In this document: in pieces, positions 34,138 to 42,039 of the stretch | Layout of the letters: each line of letters begins with the position of its first letter | Position numbering within the stretch: the first letter of the stretch is position 1 | Assembly: GCA_020723805.1 (NCBI GenBank) | Contig: DYID01000011.1 | Coordinates: 45,822-109,821, forward strand | Length of the DNA: 64,000 nt | Source of the DNA: Anaerolinea sp. | Lineage (GTDB): Bacteria; Chloroflexota; Anaerolineae; Anaerolineales; Villigracilaceae | Direction of reading: 5' to 3' | The notes under the pieces: generated by a model | Database searches by the model: none | What the model was told of the DNA's origin: nothing | Seen by the model: only the letters and a program-made list of their open reading frames with translations | Translations under genes and position numbers: made by a program

Positions 34138-34635
34138 CTACACAGGTATGCGGGTCGAGATCTTCGGCGTGATCAGCCACTCCAGCGCGGCTTTGCGATC
34201 ATGGCGCAGGTTGTCTGCCGAGAGACAGCACACGCCGCCCTTTTTGAGGTTGATGGCAATTTCGGCGCTGCCCGTCAACAAAACGCCTGCCAGGGCGCTC
34301 AGACTGGGTTCATGACCGACGAGCATCAATTCGTCCACCGTGTATTTTTCGTTGATTTCGCCAATCATAACATCGGGTTCGCTCATGGGCGTGAGGGCTT
34401 CGCTATACGTCAGTTCCTCCTTGTATTTGAGTTCCTTTGCCAGGATTGCGGCGGTCTGGCTGGCGCGCAGATAGGGGCTGGAGACGATCAGGTCGGGCGC
34501 AACGCCCAGTTCCCGTAAAGCGGCGGCGATCTTTTTCATCTTGTCGCGTCCCTTTTCGGTGAGCGGGCGCAGACTGTCATCTTCATACTCGGCGGAGTCT
34601 TCGGCAATGGCGTGTCGGACGAGGTAGAGTTTCAT
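34138..34635 (-). CDS. sixA: SixA-like phosphohistidine phosphatase
   Basis: 165 residues. The histidine-phosphatase RHG motif is YLVRHAIAEDS, with a second conserved Arg in SSPYLRASQTA and the late His in LMLVGHEPSL. In this operon it may act on phosphohistidine of Ppk1 or on CHAD-bound polyphosphate; that is inference. Its ATG overlaps the CHAD stop by 4 bp. Confidence 0.9.
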   Translation of the reverse strand: MKLYLVRHAIAEDSAEYEDDSLRPLTEKGRDKMKKIAAALRELGVAPDLIVSSPYLRASQTAAILAKELKYKEELTYSEALTPMSEPDVMIGEINEKYTVDELMLVGHEPSLSALAGVLLTGSAEIAINLKKGGVCCLSADNLRHDRKAALEWLITPKISTRIPV

Positions 34636-35486
34636 TTTGTCTTCTCCCAGGGGAAAGGTTCTTCGGGCGCGGTACGCCAGAAGGTGTGAAGCATGTCCTT
34701 GGTTTGGAGGTAGGCAGAAACGGCGTCAGCGTGGCGGGCTGCGTAGTGGCGGCGCACAGGTTCAAGGTCGGTGGAAGAGGCGCTTGTCTCGAAATCCGCC
34801 AAGGTTTGCAGAAAGACCTCCGCATCCTGAATTTCGCCCATCAACGTTTGATATTCGTTCATGCGCCTGAGGTTCTCTTCGGGGAAGTCCTCCAGCAGAG
34901 GATGAATGATTTCGACCATGTAACGGAATTTTTTGAAAGCGATGCGCACGCGGTGGATGGTGGCTGGCTGGGCGGGCTCCACCAGCATGAGCCTTTGCCG
35001 GACGATTTGAAACGCGTCATCCACCGACCGCAGGAGGGGCGCGCCCCAATCCGCCTTTTCCTGCGCTGTGAGTGCATCGCGCGTTTTGCGGATGCGGCGG
35101 GCGATTTCTTTCAGGTCGAGGTTTTTGAGTTGCTTGCGCAGGTCTTTGAGCAGGCGTCGTTCCTTCCGTTCGAGGTGGTGTTGCAGAGGTTCCAGCACGG
35201 GCAGGTCGTGGATGGTCTCGGAGATTTCCGCCAGCATCACCTGGGTGTCGCGCAATTCGTCGAAGTCGTCGAGTTGATTCTTGAGGGCGCGGCTCAACTT
35301 GCACAGGCGCGGGCGCGGCTCGACCGAGTTGAGCAGTTGGATGAGCGAGAGCAGGCGGCGCAGCGCCACGCGCAGGTCGTGGACGGCTTCGTTGGAAAAT
35401 TCTGTGCGGCAGCGTTTGCGTTCCGCCAGATAGGTCTTCCAGCGTTTTTCGAGCGCGTCGAGCAGGAGTTGGCTGGGGGCGGTCAT
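34632..35486 (-). CDS. CHAD domain protein (polyphosphate-binding)
   Basis: 284 residues, all-helical. Conserved CHAD features: EAVHDLRVALRRLLSLIQLL, DDFDELRDTQVML, and IHRVRIAFKKFRYMVEI, with the paired His/Arg/Lys residues that bind polyphosphate. CHAD proteins localise to polyphosphate granules. It lies between ppx and sixA/ppk1, with a 9-bp gap to ppx, making a granule role likely. Confidence 0.92.
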   Translation of the reverse strand: MTAPSQLLLDALEKRWKTYLAERKRCRTEFSNEAVHDLRVALRRLLSLIQLLNSVEPRPRLCKLSRALKNQLDDFDELRDTQVMLAEISETIHDLPVLEPLQHHLERKERRLLKDLRKQLKNLDLKEIARRIRKTRDALTAQEKADWGAPLLRSVDDAFQIVRQRLMLVEPAQPATIHRVRIAFKKFRYMVEIIHPLLEDFPEENLRRMNEYQTLMGEIQDAEVFLQTLADFETSASSTDLEPVRRHYAARHADAVSAYLQTKDMLHTFWRTAPEEPFPWEKTK

Positions 35487-35495
35487 GCGGTGCGG

Positions 35496-37007
35496 TTACT
35501 CCAATTCCAAAGTAACGCCGAACGTTTCCTCGAAGAGCGCCTTGCGCTTTTCGAGCGACCAGTGTTCGAGCAGGAGTTCGTCCTTGCCAAGGATGCGCAT
35601 GCGCCAGCCCGATGGGGTTTCCCGCAGGATGACATCGTTCACTTTGGCGGTATGGCTGACATCCAGCGAATCGGCGAGGCGCAATAAGGCGCACAGTTTG
35701 AGAACGACCCCACGGTCTTTGGGAGGCAGGGCTTTGAAGTGTTCGTCGTCGGCGGCGGGCGTCCGTTTGCGGTGATAGCGGACGAGGCTGGCGGCGATGT
35801 TCTGCTCGCGCTGGCTCAACCCAATCAGCCGCGTGGCATTCAGCAGGTAGAAGCCGTGTTTGTCGTGATCCACCGAGTTGATGAAGTGACCAATATCATG
35901 CAGGAGCGCGCCGATTTCGAGGGGGAGCAGGTCGTCATCCGGCAGGTCGTGAAGCGGACGGGTCTGCTCGAAGAGACGCGCTGCCAGCCGGGCGGTCAGC
36001 CGGGCGTGCCGTTCGTCGAAGCGGTATTTGCGCCCGAGATGCAAAGCCGATTCCCAGGCTTGTTCGCGGCGCGGGAAACGCGGCTTCTTTGCAAGTTCAT
36101 CCGCCAAGTCGAGCAGAATGCCGTCCTTCAAGCCCACGTTTGGAATGACGATTTGCTTGATGCCCGCCTCTTTGGCAACCATGTGCAGGACGATGGCGGC
36201 TGGCAGGATGACATCGGCGCGGTCAGGACGGAGGTCCAGTTTGTGGATCCGCTCCGCAACGCTCATCGCGCCAAGGCGTTCGATCAGTTTTTCCAGCTCG
36301 GGCAGGGTAATGAGGCGGTCGCTCTCGCCTTTGAACAGTTTCTGGCGCAAATGCCCGATCTCTTCCACGTTTCCGCCTGTCCCAGCACAGACTTGAATCT
36401 TCTCGTCTCCGAGGTCGCGTTCGATACGGTAGCGCGCCGCTTCAGCATATTCGCGCACCAGTTTTCCGAACGACTGACGGGATTTTTTCACATCGTCCAG
36501 TTTTTCGAGCAGGCGCACCGTGCCGATGTTGTAACTTTCAGTGGAGAGGATGCTCTGTCCGTTCGAAACCGTGACTTCGACACTGCCTCCCCCAATGTCA
36601 ATCAACAGAAGGGTGCGTTTTTTCTTCGAGCCGAGGGCATGGATCACCGCGCGGTGGATCAGCCGCGCTTCCTCCTCCCCGCTGATGATTTCCAGTTCGA
36701 TGCCGCTCGTGCGGCGGACGCGATCTATCAACAGGCTGCCGTTGGCGGCTTCGCGCGCGGCGCTGGTCGCCACCGCCCGCAGGCGCTGAACGCCGTGCGT
36801 TTCCGCCAGATGTTTGAAGCGCAGGAATGCCTCCTCCGTCTGCCGAATGGTTCGGCTTTGCAGAACCCCCGTCCCGAACACATCTCCGCCCAGGCGCACA
36901 GGCAGGCGTACATTTTCGATGACCTGCACCTGCCAGCGTTCGTCCACTTCCCCTATTGCCATCCGCATGGCATTCGAACCGACATCAACGGCGGCAATTT
37001 TCAACAT
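35496..37007 (-). CDS. ppx: Exopolyphosphatase (Ppx/GppA) with C-terminal HD domain
   Basis: 503 residues. The N-terminal Ppx/GppA domain has AAVDVGSNAMRMAIGEV, ISGEEEARLIHRAV and LLIDIGGGSVEVTV. The C-terminal HD-type domain carries LEIGALLHDIGHFIN. The enzyme releases phosphate from polyphosphate ends or hydrolyses pppGpp. It is the first gene of the operon, with a Pho-type box and TACAAT -10 upstream on the minus strand, so phosphate starvation should induce it. Confidence 0.93.
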   Translation of the reverse strand: MLKIAAVDVGSNAMRMAIGEVDERWQVQVIENVRLPVRLGGDVFGTGVLQSRTIRQTEEAFLRFKHLAETHGVQRLRAVATSAAREAANGSLLIDRVRRTSGIELEIISGEEEARLIHRAVIHALGSKKKRTLLLIDIGGGSVEVTVSNGQSILSTESYNIGTVRLLEKLDDVKKSRQSFGKLVREYAEAARYRIERDLGDEKIQVCAGTGGNVEEIGHLRQKLFKGESDRLITLPELEKLIERLGAMSVAERIHKLDLRPDRADVILPAAIVLHMVAKEAGIKQIVIPNVGLKDGILLDLADELAKKPRFPRREQAWESALHLGRKYRFDERHARLTARLAARLFEQTRPLHDLPDDDLLPLEIGALLHDIGHFINSVDHDKHGFYLLNATRLIGLSQREQNIAASLVRYHRKRTPAADDEHFKALPPKDRGVVLKLCALLRLADSLDVSHTAKVNDVILRETPSGWRMRILGKDELLLEHWSLEKRKALFEETFGVTLELE

Positions 37008-37104
37008 GGGCGCTCACAGGAGAAGTTTTTTTCACTTGGGTTGCATCATATAACCAGAAGGCAGGCTGGTCAATCATGCCGGCGCAGACATTTTGATGTT
37101 GTTA

Positions 37105-37157
37105 ATTGTACACCCCTCGATTAACACGGCGGGAAAATCGGGTTAACGGGATGTAAA
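37105..37157 (-). promoter_or_regulatory. Pho-type box and -10 of the polyphosphate operon
   Basis: Reading the minus strand, 11-bp units begin with TTTACA (37157), TTAACC (37146), TTCCCG (37135) and TTAATC (37124). The -10 TACAAT begins at 37110, 14 nt after the start of the last unit. Same architecture as the boxes at 37459 and 39695. Confidence 0.65.
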
Positions 37158-37264
37158 CGAAAAATTTCCCAATGACGCAGCCTAAAACAGGCTTTGCATA
37201 ATTGTTTTGCATCGGCAAACCTTCTGTAAAGCACGGATTCCGGACTCCATGCTATCCTACGGGC

Positions 37265-37384
37265 GTGGCAACTCTCCTCCTTATGATGTTGGTTTTGGGT
37301 TTGCTTGTGGTCCTCTCCATGGACGTGAGACAGAAGCGGCTCGCCTTCTTGTGCCAGCAGGAAGACGTGCAAAAGCGCTCCTGA
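37265..37384 (+). CDS. Small single-pass membrane peptide A
   Basis: 39 residues from GTG 37265. A hydrophobic segment (LLLMMLVLGLLVVLS) is followed by MDVRQKR and a polar tail. It aligns without gaps from its first residue with the 35-aa peptide at 38268, sharing T3, L6, L11, L13, V16, D20, QKR (23-25) and L29, 10 of 29 positions. That supports both the gene and the GTG start, although no strong ribosome site is seen. A terminator follows at 37420. Function unknown. Confidence 0.5.
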   Translation: MATLLLMMLVLGLLVVLSMDVRQKRLAFLCQQEDVQKRS

Positions 37385-37419
37385 ACCACTCCAAAAAAGA
37401 CTACATCTCTCCTCTACAC

Positions 37420-37450
37420 AGAGCCCGGTTCTCCTCCCGGGCTCTTGTGT
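37420..37450 (+). terminator. Terminator hairpin after small peptide A
   Basis: AGAGCCCGG (37420-37428) pairs with CCGGGCTCT (37437-37445), extended by ACAC/GTGT with a bulge. The tail TTGTGTCTTAAT is moderately T-rich. Confidence 0.6.
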
Positions 37451-37458
37451 CTTAATCG

Positions 37459-37512
37459 TTAACCCACTCTTAAACCATCCTTGAACCGTTCTTAAACGCC
37501 CTTTGCTACACT
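37459..37512 (+). promoter_or_regulatory. Pho-type box and -10 of the PHP-surE cluster
   Basis: Four tandem 11-bp units start with TTAACC (37459), TTAAAC (37470), TTGAAC (37481) and TTAAAC (37492). TACACT (37507-37512) is the -10, 15 nt after the start of the last unit. It resembles PhoB/PhoP/SphR direct-repeat boxes that replace the -35. Confidence 0.7.
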
Positions 37513-37536
37513 GATGGGGAAATCAAAGGAGCAATT

Positions 37537-38244
37537 ATGGGACTTGCCGACCTGCACATCCACACCCTTTACAGTTACGACGGCACCGCTTCCGTCCCTG
37601 CCGTCTTGAAGCGCGCGCGGCAGAGCGGGCTGGACGTGGTTGCCGTCACCGACCACGATGAAATTGCCGGCGCCCTCAAGGCGCTGGAACTTGCCCCTGC
37701 TTATGGGATCGAAGTCATCCCTGCTACCGAAGTGACCACCTCCGAAGGCGACCTGCTGGCGCTCAATGTTACGGAGAAAATCCCGCCCGCCCAGCCGCTG
37801 GTCGAAACCATCCTGCGCGTGGGAGAACTGGGCGGCTTTTGCATCGCGCCGCATCCCATGGCAGGCGGGCTTGGCATGAAAAGCCTGAGCGCCTACTCGA
37901 TCTTGAAAGCCCTCCGCCATGCGGATGTCCCCGGCATTCTTCTCGCCATCGAAACCTACAACGCCACCACCTTGGACCGAATGAGCAACCGCTACGCCCG
38001 CATCCTGGCGGAACGACTGCACATCGCCCAAACCGCCAGCAGTGACGCGCACGTCGTGGAAGCCATCGGTCTCGGCGCAACCGAATTCGACGGACATACC
38101 GCAAACGACCTCATCGCCGCCCTGAAAAATGGCAGCGTCCGCATCCGCAAACAAGCCGAATGGACTCCCGCCCGCATCCTCAGCAGTTGGGCGGCAAACT
38201 ACGTCGGCAGCGCCCTCCTCCGCCTGGCAGGGGCGCATGGATAG
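37537..38244 (+). CDS. PHP-domain phosphoesterase
   Basis: 235 residues from ATG 37537 after AAAGGAG. The PHP metal motifs are in order: DLHIHTLYS, VTDHD, the Glu in PATEVTT, CIAPHP and TASSDAH. Related proteins hydrolyse phosphate mono- or diesters such as oligoribonucleotides, AMP-like compounds or 3',5'-bisphosphates. A Pho-type box directly upstream and surE downstream indicate phosphate scavenging from nucleotides. Confidence 0.9.
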   Translation: MGLADLHIHTLYSYDGTASVPAVLKRARQSGLDVVAVTDHDEIAGALKALELAPAYGIEVIPATEVTTSEGDLLALNVTEKIPPAQPLVETILRVGELGGFCIAPHPMAGGLGMKSLSAYSILKALRHADVPGILLAIETYNATTLDRMSNRYARILAERLHIAQTASSDAHVVEAIGLGATEFDGHTANDLIAALKNGSVRIRKQAEWTPARILSSWAANYVGSALLRLAGAHG

Positions 38245-38267
38245 GGCGTCCGTATGGGAGTAAACAC

Positions 38268-38375
38268 ATGGAAACAATCTTCCTTTCCCTCATGATCCTC
38301 AGTCTAATAATGGTCTTTGCTCTGGACACATTCCAAAAGCGGCAAAACGACCTGAAAAGCGGCAAACACCAATGA
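38268..38375 (+). CDS. Small single-pass membrane peptide B
   Basis: 35 residues: METIFLSLMILSLIMVFALD as the membrane segment, then TFQKRQNDLKSGKHQ. ATG 38268 has GGGAG 7 nt upstream, and its TGA overlaps the surE ATG (ATGA), so translation is coupled. It resembles peptide A at 37265 (D20 and QKR at the same positions). Such a short, well-spaced, coupled frame between two genes is unlikely to be chance. Function unknown; it may tether or modulate the SurE or PHP enzyme. Confidence 0.65.
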   Translation: METIFLSLMILSLIMVFALDTFQKRQNDLKSGKHQ

Positions 38376-39208
38376 CCAAGCACATCCTCGTCACCAACGA
38401 TGACGGCGTCCTCGCGCCGGGGCTTCTGGCGCTTGTGCGCGAAATGCGCCGGCTGGGAAAAGTCTCGGTGCTCGCGCCAGACCGAAACTGGTCCGGCGGC
38501 GGACACGTCAAAACGCTCGACCGCGCCCTGCGCGTCCGGGAAGTCCGCCTTGCAGACGGCACCCAGGCATTTGCATCCGACGGCGCGCCCTCCGATTGCG
38601 TCGCGCTTGCCACGCTGGGCTTCTTCAAAGAACCGATTGACCTCGTCGTCTCGGGCGTGAATGCGGGCGCCAATCTCGGACACGATGTCACCTACTCCGG
38701 CACCGTCACCGCCGCAATGGAAGCCGTGATTGCCGGCATCCCCGGCATCGCCGTCTCGCTCGAAACAGTGGACGACCATATTGGAGATATTGACTACGGT
38801 CCCGCCGCCCGCGCCGCATCGAAGATCGTCCGTCAGGTGATCGAAAACGGTCTTTCTCACGAAATCCTGCTCAACATCAACGTGCCTTCCCTCCCCGACG
38901 ACAGAATTCGCGGCATCCTCCTCACCCGCCAGGGATTGCGCGTCTATCACAGCCGCCTCGACGAGCGCATTGACCCGCGCGGCAAACCCTACTACTGGAT
39001 CGGCGGCGACGCGCCGACCGGCGTCCCCGAACGCGGCACCGACGTGGGCGCACTGGCGGAGGGTTTTGTCTCCGTCACCCCGCTTCAACTCGACCTGACC
39101 GCCTACCGCGCCCTCACCGACCTGAACACCTGGCGCTGGGAGGTTTCGCCCTATGAATCAACACTGCTCGAATCGGACAATAAACTAACCCTGTTTCGCA
39201 GTGATTGA
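38372..39208 (+). CDS. surE: 5'/3'-nucleotidase SurE
   Basis: 278 residues. SurE motifs: LVTNDDGVLAPGLLAL with the metal-binding DD, VLAPDRNWSG, PSDCVALATLG, and VSGVNAGANLGHDVTYSGTV split over residues 87-106. It removes phosphate from nucleoside monophosphates and can degrade short polyphosphate. The position after a Pho-type promoter and next to the polyphosphate genes fits phosphate recycling. Confidence 0.94.
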   Translation: MTKHILVTNDDGVLAPGLLALVREMRRLGKVSVLAPDRNWSGGGHVKTLDRALRVREVRLADGTQAFASDGAPSDCVALATLGFFKEPIDLVVSGVNAGANLGHDVTYSGTVTAAMEAVIAGIPGIAVSLETVDDHIGDIDYGPAARAASKIVRQVIENGLSHEILLNINVPSLPDDRIRGILLTRQGLRVYHSRLDERIDPRGKPYYWIGGDAPTGVPERGTDVGALAEGFVSVTPLQLDLTAYRALTDLNTWRWEVSPYESTLLESDNKLTLFRSD

Positions 39209-39243
39209 ACTTCTCCTCCTTGTGTTGTCTCCTGCGGGAGACA

Positions 39244-39280
39244 TACTGTCCGCCGCGGCACCGGCGGACAGTAATTTTTT
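39244..39280 (+). terminator. Strong rho-independent terminator after surE
   Basis: TACTGTCCGCCG (39244-39255) and CGGCGGACAGTA (39262-39273) form a perfect 12-bp stem with a CGGCAC loop, followed by A and TTTTTT. Confidence 0.92.
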
Positions 39281-39366
39281 AACTCACCTTATGCAGTTCC
39301 TTCGTAGCGCGACATTTATGTCTCCTGAAAACGCGAGATGAATCTCGCGCTACCGCGTAACATCAC
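39280..39366 (+). repeat. Palindromic intergenic repeat, family A, short form (copy 4)
   Basis: Same ends as the 138-bp unit, but the GGCAGGG...CCTGCC core is missing: CGCGAGA runs straight into TGAATCTCGCG. It starts in the T-run of the terminator. Confidence 0.8.
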
Positions 39367-39370
39367 TTTT

Positions 39371-39520
39371 TAACTCACCTTACAGTTTTCTTGTAGCGCG
39401 ACACATTGACCCCGAATGGGGGTTCATGCCGCCCGAAAATGCGAGATACCCTTCGGCAGGGTTTCGACAGGCTCAACCTGCCAGCTCAGGGCAAGAATCT
39501 CGCACCACCGTGTAAGATAC
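39371..39520 (+). repeat. Palindromic intergenic repeat, family A, diverged long form (copy 5)
   Basis: The full core is present, but an added stem (CCCCGAATGGGG type) sits in the GCGACA arm and the terminal inverted repeats are decayed. The stretch 39521-39690 that follows shows no gene or clear signal. Confidence 0.75.
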
Positions 39521-39694
39521 GTTTTTAATTCGCAGGTGCTTCGTATCACAGCGCAAAGTCCGACGTCTCTTTTGCGATGGCGCAGCGGACGTTCCCCCTG
39601 ACGCCGCCCGCCAGAGCAGGTGTAACGTCGCAGACCAATGCGCTAGAGAGGCTACGCAGGATAAGCAAATGGAAAGAACTTTGAAAACACTCTC

Positions 39695-39748
39695 TTAACC
39701 AGATGTTAACCCATCCTTCCATTTCCATTAAAAGCCGGTTGTTATCAT
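39695..39748 (+). promoter_or_regulatory. Pho-type box and -10 of pstS
   Basis: 11-bp units begin with TTAACC (39695), TTAACC (39706), TTCCAT (39717) and TTAAAA (39728). The -10 TATCAT (39743-39748) begins 15 nt after the last unit start, the same spacing as at 37459. Confidence 0.72.
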
Positions 39749-39779
39749 CCCCTTGTTACAAAATCAAAGGAGAAAAGAA

Positions 39780-41765
39780 ATGACCAAAACAGTTCGTTCC
39801 TTATTGTTCGTTTTCGTCCTGGCGAGCCTCGTGCTTGCTGCGTGCGGCGGGGGCGCTGCCACTCAGGCTCCAGCCACTTCTGCGCCGACAAAGGCTTCCG
39901 CCACATCTGTTCCTACTCAGGCTGTTGCGGCTACGCCCACTGATGTCCCTATGATGCCCGTCGTTCTTCCTGAAATTCCCGAACCCGCCGATGTGACCGG
40001 CGACATCATCACTGCCGGTTCGTCCACGGTCTTCCCGCTCTCCGAGCGCATGGCGGAATTGTTCCAGCAGGAAGGTTATACCGGCAACATCACAGTGGAC
40101 AGCATCGGCACGGGCGCGGGTTTTGAACGCTTCTGCAAAAGCGGAGAAACCGACATTTCCAACGCTTCGCGTCCCATCAAGTCCAGCGAAGTGGAAGCCT
40201 GCCAGGCAATTGGACGTCAGCCTCTGGAGTTCCGCGTTGGCACCGACGCCCTGGCTGTGGTGGTCAACCCTGAAAACGACTTTGTCACCAGCCTGACCCT
40301 CGAACAACTCGGCAAGATCTTTTCCGGCGAGTACAAAATGTGGAATCAGGTAGACCCGTCATTCCCGGCGGAAGCAATCAAGATCTACTCCCCCGGGGCT
40401 GACTCGGGCACCTTCGATTACTTCATCGAAGCGGTAGTCGCACCGGTAACCAAGAACGCCGAAGGCAAAGCCGACGTGGCGCTGGGTGAAGCCGCCCTGC
40501 TGGGGCTGGAAGGCGCGCAGTTCTCGGAAGATGACAATGTGCTGGTGCAGGGTGTGGAAGGCGACAAGTACGCCATCGGCTACTTTGGCTATGCTTACTA
40601 TGTGGAAGAGCAGGGCCGCCTGAAAGCCGTGAGCATCAACGGCGTCGAACCCAACCAGGCAAATGTAGATAACGGCACTTATCCGCTCGCCCGCCCCCTG
40701 TTCATCTACTCAGACGCCAAGATTATGCAGGAAAAACCGCAAGTTGCCGCCTTCATTGCCTTTTACCTCAACAACCTGGAAGACAACATCGTAGATGTGG
40801 GTTACTTCCCCGCCCCCAAACCTGCCATTGATGCCTCCTGGGGCGCCTGGCTCACGGCAGTCGGCGGCGTTGAAGTAAACGCTGATGCGGTCAGCGGCGA
40901 CATCATCACTGCCGGTTCGTCCACGGTCTTCCCGCTCTCCGAGCGCATGGCGGAATTGTTCCAGCAGGAAGGTTATACCGGCAACATCACAGTGGACAGC
41001 ATCGGCACGGGCGCGGGTTTTGAACGCTTCTGCAAAAGCGGAGAAACCGACATTTCCAACGCTTCGCGTCCCATCAAGTCCAGCGAAGTGGAAGCCTGCC
41101 AGGCAATTGGACGTCAGCCTCTGGAGTTCCGCGTTGGCACCGACGCCCTGGCTGTGGTGGTCAACCCTGAAAACGACTTTGTCACCAGCCTGACCCTCGA
41201 ACAACTCGGCAAGATCTTTTCCGGCGAGTACAAAATGTGGAATCAGGTAGACCCGTCATTCCCGGCGGAAGCAATCAAGATCTACTCCCCCGGGGCTGAC
41301 TCGGGCACCTTCGATTACTTCATCGAAGCGGTAGTCGCACCGGTAACCAAGAACGCCGAAGGCAAAGCCGACGTGGCGCTGGGTGAAGCCGCCCTGCTGG
41401 GGCTGGAAGGCGCGCAGTTCTCGGAAGATGACAATGTGCTGGTGCAGGGTGTGGAAGGCGACAAGTACGCCATCGGCTACTTTGGCTATGCTTACTATGT
41501 GGAAGAGCAGGGCCGCCTGAAAGCCGTGAGCATCAACGGCGTCGAACCCAACCAGGCAAATGTAGATAACGGCACTTATCCGCTCGCCCGCCCCCTGTTC
41601 ATCTACTCAGACGCCAAGATTATGCAGGAAAAACCGCAAGTTGCCGCCTTCATTGCCTTTTACCTCAACAACCTGGAAGACAACATCGTAGATGTGGGTT
41701 ACTTCCCAGCCCCCCAATCCGCCATTGATGCCTCCTGGGGCGCCTGGCTCAGTGCCACCAAGTAA
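39780..41765 (+). CDS. pstS: Phosphate-binding lipoprotein PstS with two tandem domains
   Basis: 661 residues from ATG 39780 after AGGAG. Lipoprotein signal ending LVLAAC (C22), a Thr/Ala/Pro-rich spacer to about residue 73, then two periplasmic binding domains, each starting GDIITAGSSTVFPLSE and containing the phosphate-binding GSST, the GTGAGFERFC stretch, NASRPIK and SPGADSGTF. The domains are repeated at 897-bp spacing and 812 bp look identical at DNA level, so the fusion is very recent or maintained by gene conversion. Ordinary PstS has one such domain. It heads pstC-pstA-pstB-arsC-phoU. Confidence 0.93.
   Translation: MTKTVRSLLFVFVLASLVLAACGGGAATQAPATSAPTKASATSVPTQAVAATPTDVPMMPVVLPEIPEPADVTGDIITAGSSTVFPLSERMAELFQQEGYTGNITVDSIGTGAGFERFCKSGETDISNASRPIKSSEVEACQAIGRQPLEFRVGTDALAVVVNPENDFVTSLTLEQLGKIFSGEYKMWNQVDPSFPAEAIKIYSPGADSGTFDYFIEAVVAPVTKNAEGKADVALGEAALLGLEGAQFSEDDNVLVQGVEGDKYAIGYFGYAYYVEEQGRLKAVSINGVEPNQANVDNGTYPLARPLFIYSDAKIMQEKPQVAAFIAFYLNNLEDNIVDVGYFPAPKPAIDASWGAWLTAVGGVEVNADAVSGDIITAGSSTVFPLSERMAELFQQEGYTGNITVDSIGTGAGFERFCKSGETDISNASRPIKSSEVEACQAIGRQPLEFRVGTDALAVVVNPENDFVTSLTLEQLGKIFSGEYKMWNQVDPSFPAEAIKIYSPGADSGTFDYFIEAVVAPVTKNAEGKADVALGEAALLGLEGAQFSEDDNVLVQGVEGDKYAIGYFGYAYYVEEQGRLKAVSINGVEPNQANVDNGTYPLARPLFIYSDAKIMQEKPQVAAFIAFYLNNLEDNIVDVGYFPAPQSAIDASWGAWLSATK
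39999..40810 (+). repeat. pstS internal direct repeat, unit 1
   Basis: 812 bp that read as identical to 40896-41707. The repeat begins abruptly at GGCGACATC and ends at GGTTACTTCCC, after which the copies differ (CGCCCCCAAA versus AGCCCCCCAA). Confidence 0.9.
40896..41707 (+). repeat. pstS internal direct repeat, unit 2
   Basis: The second copy, offset by 897 bp (299 codons) and in frame with unit 1. Flanks on both sides differ from unit 1. Confidence 0.9.
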
Positions 41766-41789
41766 GCGGTAATCAACAAAATATCCCAT

Positions 41790-41827
41790 GGGCTGGTCTA
41801 TCCTGTTCGATTGGAGATGACCAGCCC
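41790..41827 (+). terminator. Stem-loop between pstS and pstC (attenuator-like)
   Basis: GGGCTGGTC (41790-41798) pairs with GACCAGCCC (41819-41827) across a 20-nt loop, followed by AAATTTGTCGTTTT. Partial termination here would give more PstS than membrane subunits, a common arrangement in pst operons. The rest of the 274-bp gap shows no gene. Confidence 0.55.
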
Positions 41828-42039
41828 AAATTTGTCGTTTTCTGAATGTACGACTCCACTGCAAATAAGCCATTAACTACAAAAGAGCGAAGCACTCAAA
41901 GAAATTTTAGAAGGCAAAGTTCTTGGAATACATCTGAAACGGTCGAAAACTTTGCGACCTTTGTCCTTCGTGTTTGGAAATGGTTTTTTTGCAGCGGGCT
42001 CAGTGTATGAAAAAACAAATGCAATGGGAGAGGCAATAT

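Noticed and set aside
37143..37160. Plus-strand Pho box for small peptide A from TTAACG and TAAACG
   Set aside because: No -10 lies at the expected 14-15 nt; the same bases fit the minus-strand ppx promoter much better.
41974..42039. Longer N-terminus for PstC from starts at 41974, 41980 or 42007
   Set aside because: None has a ribosome site, while 42040 has GGGAGAGG 6 nt upstream and gives normal family length.
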